64,000 nt of DNA from NCBI RefSeq assembly GCF_007829885.1, contig NZ_VIWW01000001.1:6324001-6388000 (forward strand), in the 5' to 3' direction. Every line of letters begins with the position of its first letter. The first letter of the stretch is position 1. The notes beneath the pieces were generated by a model. The model was not told where the DNA came from. It ran no database searches and worked only from the letters and a program-made list of their open reading frames with translations. Positions 62,610 to 64,000 of this stretch are shown here, one piece after another. This DNA comes from Streptomyces brevispora. Lineage in GTDB: Bacteria; Actinomycetota; Actinomycetes; Streptomycetales; Streptomycetaceae. Position numbers and translations under genes: made by a program.

Positions 62610-63958
62610 CAGGCATCCCTCGCGGTGCGGAAGCCCGAGAAGATCTGCCGCCGGACCGGCAGGTCCCAGTTGCGGAACGTACCCCGGCAGGCCACCGCGT
62701 CCACCGCGAACGACCCGCCGCGCAGTACCTTGTGCCCCGGGCCGAAGAACACCTCCGAGTACTCGCGGTACGGGAACGGCGCGAAGCGCGGGTAGGGCTG
62801 GAAGTCGCTCGACGTCCACTCCCACACGTCACCGATCAACTGCCCGGCGCCGCAGGGCGACCGCCCGGCGGCGTACGCCCCCGCGGGAGCGGGCCGCAGA
62901 TGGCGCTGGCCCAGGTTGGCGTGCTCCGGTGTCGGGTCCTCGTCGCCCCACGGATAGCGCAGGGATCGCCCGGATGCGGGGTCGTGGCGGGCCGCCTTCT
63001 CCCATTCCGCCTCGGTGGGAAGCCGGCGTCCGGCCCAGCGCGCGTACGCGTCCGCCTCGTACCAGCTGACGTGCAGCACCGGTTCGTCCGCCGGTACCGG
63101 CTCGGTCACGCCGAAGCGGCGGCGCAGCCACTGTCCGGTGTCCCGGTGCCAGAACAGCGGTGCCGTCAGCTCGTGTTCACGGACCATCGCCCATCCCTCG
63201 GGTGCCCACCAGCGCTGCTCGGTGTAGCCGCCGTCCTCGATGAACGCCCGGTACTCCCCGCATGTCACGGGGGCGGTGTCGATGTGGAACCCGGGCAGCT
63301 CGCGCCGGTGCGCGGGGCGTTCGTTGTCCAGCGCCCAGGGTTCGGTCGAGGTACCCATGGTGAACGGGCCGCCCGGAACCAGTACTTCGGCCGCGAGCGA
63401 GGCCGCATCGGTGGCCAGGGGCGGCTCGGGGGCGCTGAGTGCGGCGGGCCCCGAACGCAGCTGATGAGTGATCAGCATGGTCTCGTCGTGCTGCTGTTCG
63501 TGTTGCGCGATCATCCCGAAGGCGAATCCTTCCTGCACCAGGGGACGGCCGCCGAGCGGTGTCGATCCGAGCACGTCCAAGGCCCGGCCGCGCACCTCGG
63601 CGGCGTACGACCGGGCCTCGGCGGGGGCCAGCAGCGGCAGGGACGGGCGGGTGGCGCGTGGGTGCTCGAACGCGTCGTACAGTCCGTCGATGTCCGGGCG
63701 CATCGCCTCCCGCCCGGCGACGCCGCGCAGCAGCCACAGCTCTTCCTGGTTGCCGATGTGCGCGAGGTCCCAGACCAGCGGCGACATCAACGGTGAGTGC
63801 TGGGCGGTGAGTTCGTGGTCGTCCACGCTGTCGGTGAGGAGTGTGGTGCGCTCGCGTGCGGTGAGGAGTGCGGCGACCGCGCGCTCACGGAGCACCTCGG
63901 CGTCCTGTGCCTCCGGACTCCGTGGCCTGTTCGGCGAAGGTGCGGGGGAGTCGGTCAT
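62609..63958 (-). CDS. egtB: Hercynine oxygenase (sulfoxide synthase)
   Basis: The 449-residue non-heme iron enzyme joins gamma-glutamylcysteine to hercynine with oxygen. The N-terminal DinB-type domain carries LMSPLVWDLAHIGNQEELW and the iron site MIAQHEQQHDETM (HxxxHxE). The C-terminal FGE-sulfatase domain has FTMGTSTEPWALDNERPAH, RLPTEAEWEKAARHDP and GDVWEWTSSDFQPYP. It is part of the egtA-B-C-D order on the minus strand. Confidence 0.95.
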   Translation of the reverse strand: MTDSPAPSPNRPRSPEAQDAEVLRERAVAALLTARERTTLLTDSVDDHELTAQHSPLMSPLVWDLAHIGNQEELWLLRGVAGREAMRPDIDGLYDAFEHPRATRPSLPLLAPAEARSYAAEVRGRALDVLGSTPLGGRPLVQEGFAFGMIAQHEQQHDETMLITHQLRSGPAALSAPEPPLATDAASLAAEVLVPGGPFTMGTSTEPWALDNERPAHRRELPGFHIDTAPVTCGEYRAFIEDGGYTEQRWWAPEGWAMVREHELTAPLFWHRDTGQWLRRRFGVTEPVPADEPVLHVSWYEADAYARWAGRRLPTEAEWEKAARHDPASGRSLRYPWGDEDPTPEHANLGQRHLRPAPAGAYAAGRSPCGAGQLIGDVWEWTSSDFQPYPRFAPFPYREYSEVFFGPGHKVLRGGSFAVDAVACRGTFRNWDLPVRRQIFSGFRTARDA

Positions 63959-64000
63959 GAGGGGGTCCCCTTCGGGTCGTACCGGCCGTCCGCCCGGTCG
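63955..64000 (-). CDS. egtA: C-terminus of probable EgtA (glutamate-cysteine ligase)
   Basis: The last 14 codons of a gene run in from the right edge (DRADGRYDPKGTPS, stop), and the stop overlaps the egtB start in an ATGA. The position upstream of egtB is that of egtA in Streptomyces ergothioneine operons. The fragment is too short to prove the product. Confidence 0.5.
   Translation of the reverse strand, partial: DRADGRYDPKGTPS

Overview
The window is high-GC actinobacterial DNA and looks like a Streptomyces chromosome. It has GTG/TTG starts, ATGA/GTGA stop-start overlaps, an rppA-type polyketide synthase, an ergothioneine operon and many Streptomyces-type secreted proteins. All functional names come from reading motifs in the translated sequence. 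No database search was run.

Layout. 0-3.6 kb (+): the end of a urease accessory set (ureF partial, ureG, ureD) and an ammonium transporter, i.e. urea/ammonium nitrogen supply. 3.7-6.5 kb (-): a three-gene operon (YndJ-like membrane protein, DUF1990 protein, lipase-maturation-factor-like membrane protein) behind two near-identical 16-bp palindromes. 6.7-11.3 kb: a secreted lipoprotein, a 5'-truncated secreted protein behind a chitinase-type promoter, a decayed IS3-family transposase, and an IS4-family element with 39-bp inverted repeats and a 12-bp target duplication. 11.3-16.8 kb (-): tetrahydroxynaphthalene synthase RppA, a CYP158-like P450, a frameshifted DUF1259 protein and a flavin amine oxidase. 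17.5-18.9 kb (+): an EF-hand protein next to a heme-oxygenase-like diiron oxidase (HDO). 16.9-25.1 kb overall is an insertion-sequence graveyard: IS630, ISAs1 (two), IS5 and IS1380 pieces, another transposase fragment, a serine recombinase tail, a Tpg-like fragment and a truncated integrase. Two intact secreted proteins lie inside it, a beta-lactamase-fold serine hydrolase and a DUF1906 protein.

25.3-40.7 kb is an ordinary chromosomal arm. It carries an FprA-type reductase, a PAS/GAF/PP2C/HATPase regulator, a wax ester synthase-like acyltransferase, an L-fucose oxidation operon, a Nei-type glycosylase, and a LytTR regulator, DUF485-like protein, solute:Na+ symporter and LytS kinase set. An ECF sigma factor with a convergent overlapping zinc anti-sigma gene, a universal stress protein and a polysaccharide deacetylase follow. 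40.7-44.7 kb holds envelope genes in decay: a class F sortase that has lost its catalytic core, its probable surface partner, a DUF4239 protein, a polyproline protein and a PF03640 lipoprotein pseudogene.

44.9-52.4 kb: a DUF574 methyltransferase overlapping a PAS-GGDEF-EAL protein (probably RmdA), a LysR regulator, and a divergent three-subunit succinate dehydrogenase/fumarate reductase operon. 52.4-59.0 kb: a GH18 chitinase with a DasR-like site inside its promoter, a UvrA paralogue lacking the UvrB-binding region, dodecin, and an orphan sugar-binding lipoprotein with nested TTGGTC-type operators. 59.2-61.0 kb: an ornithine-lipid-type acyltransferase pair. 60.9-64.0 kb (-): the ergothioneine genes egtD, egtC, egtB and the tail of probable egtA.
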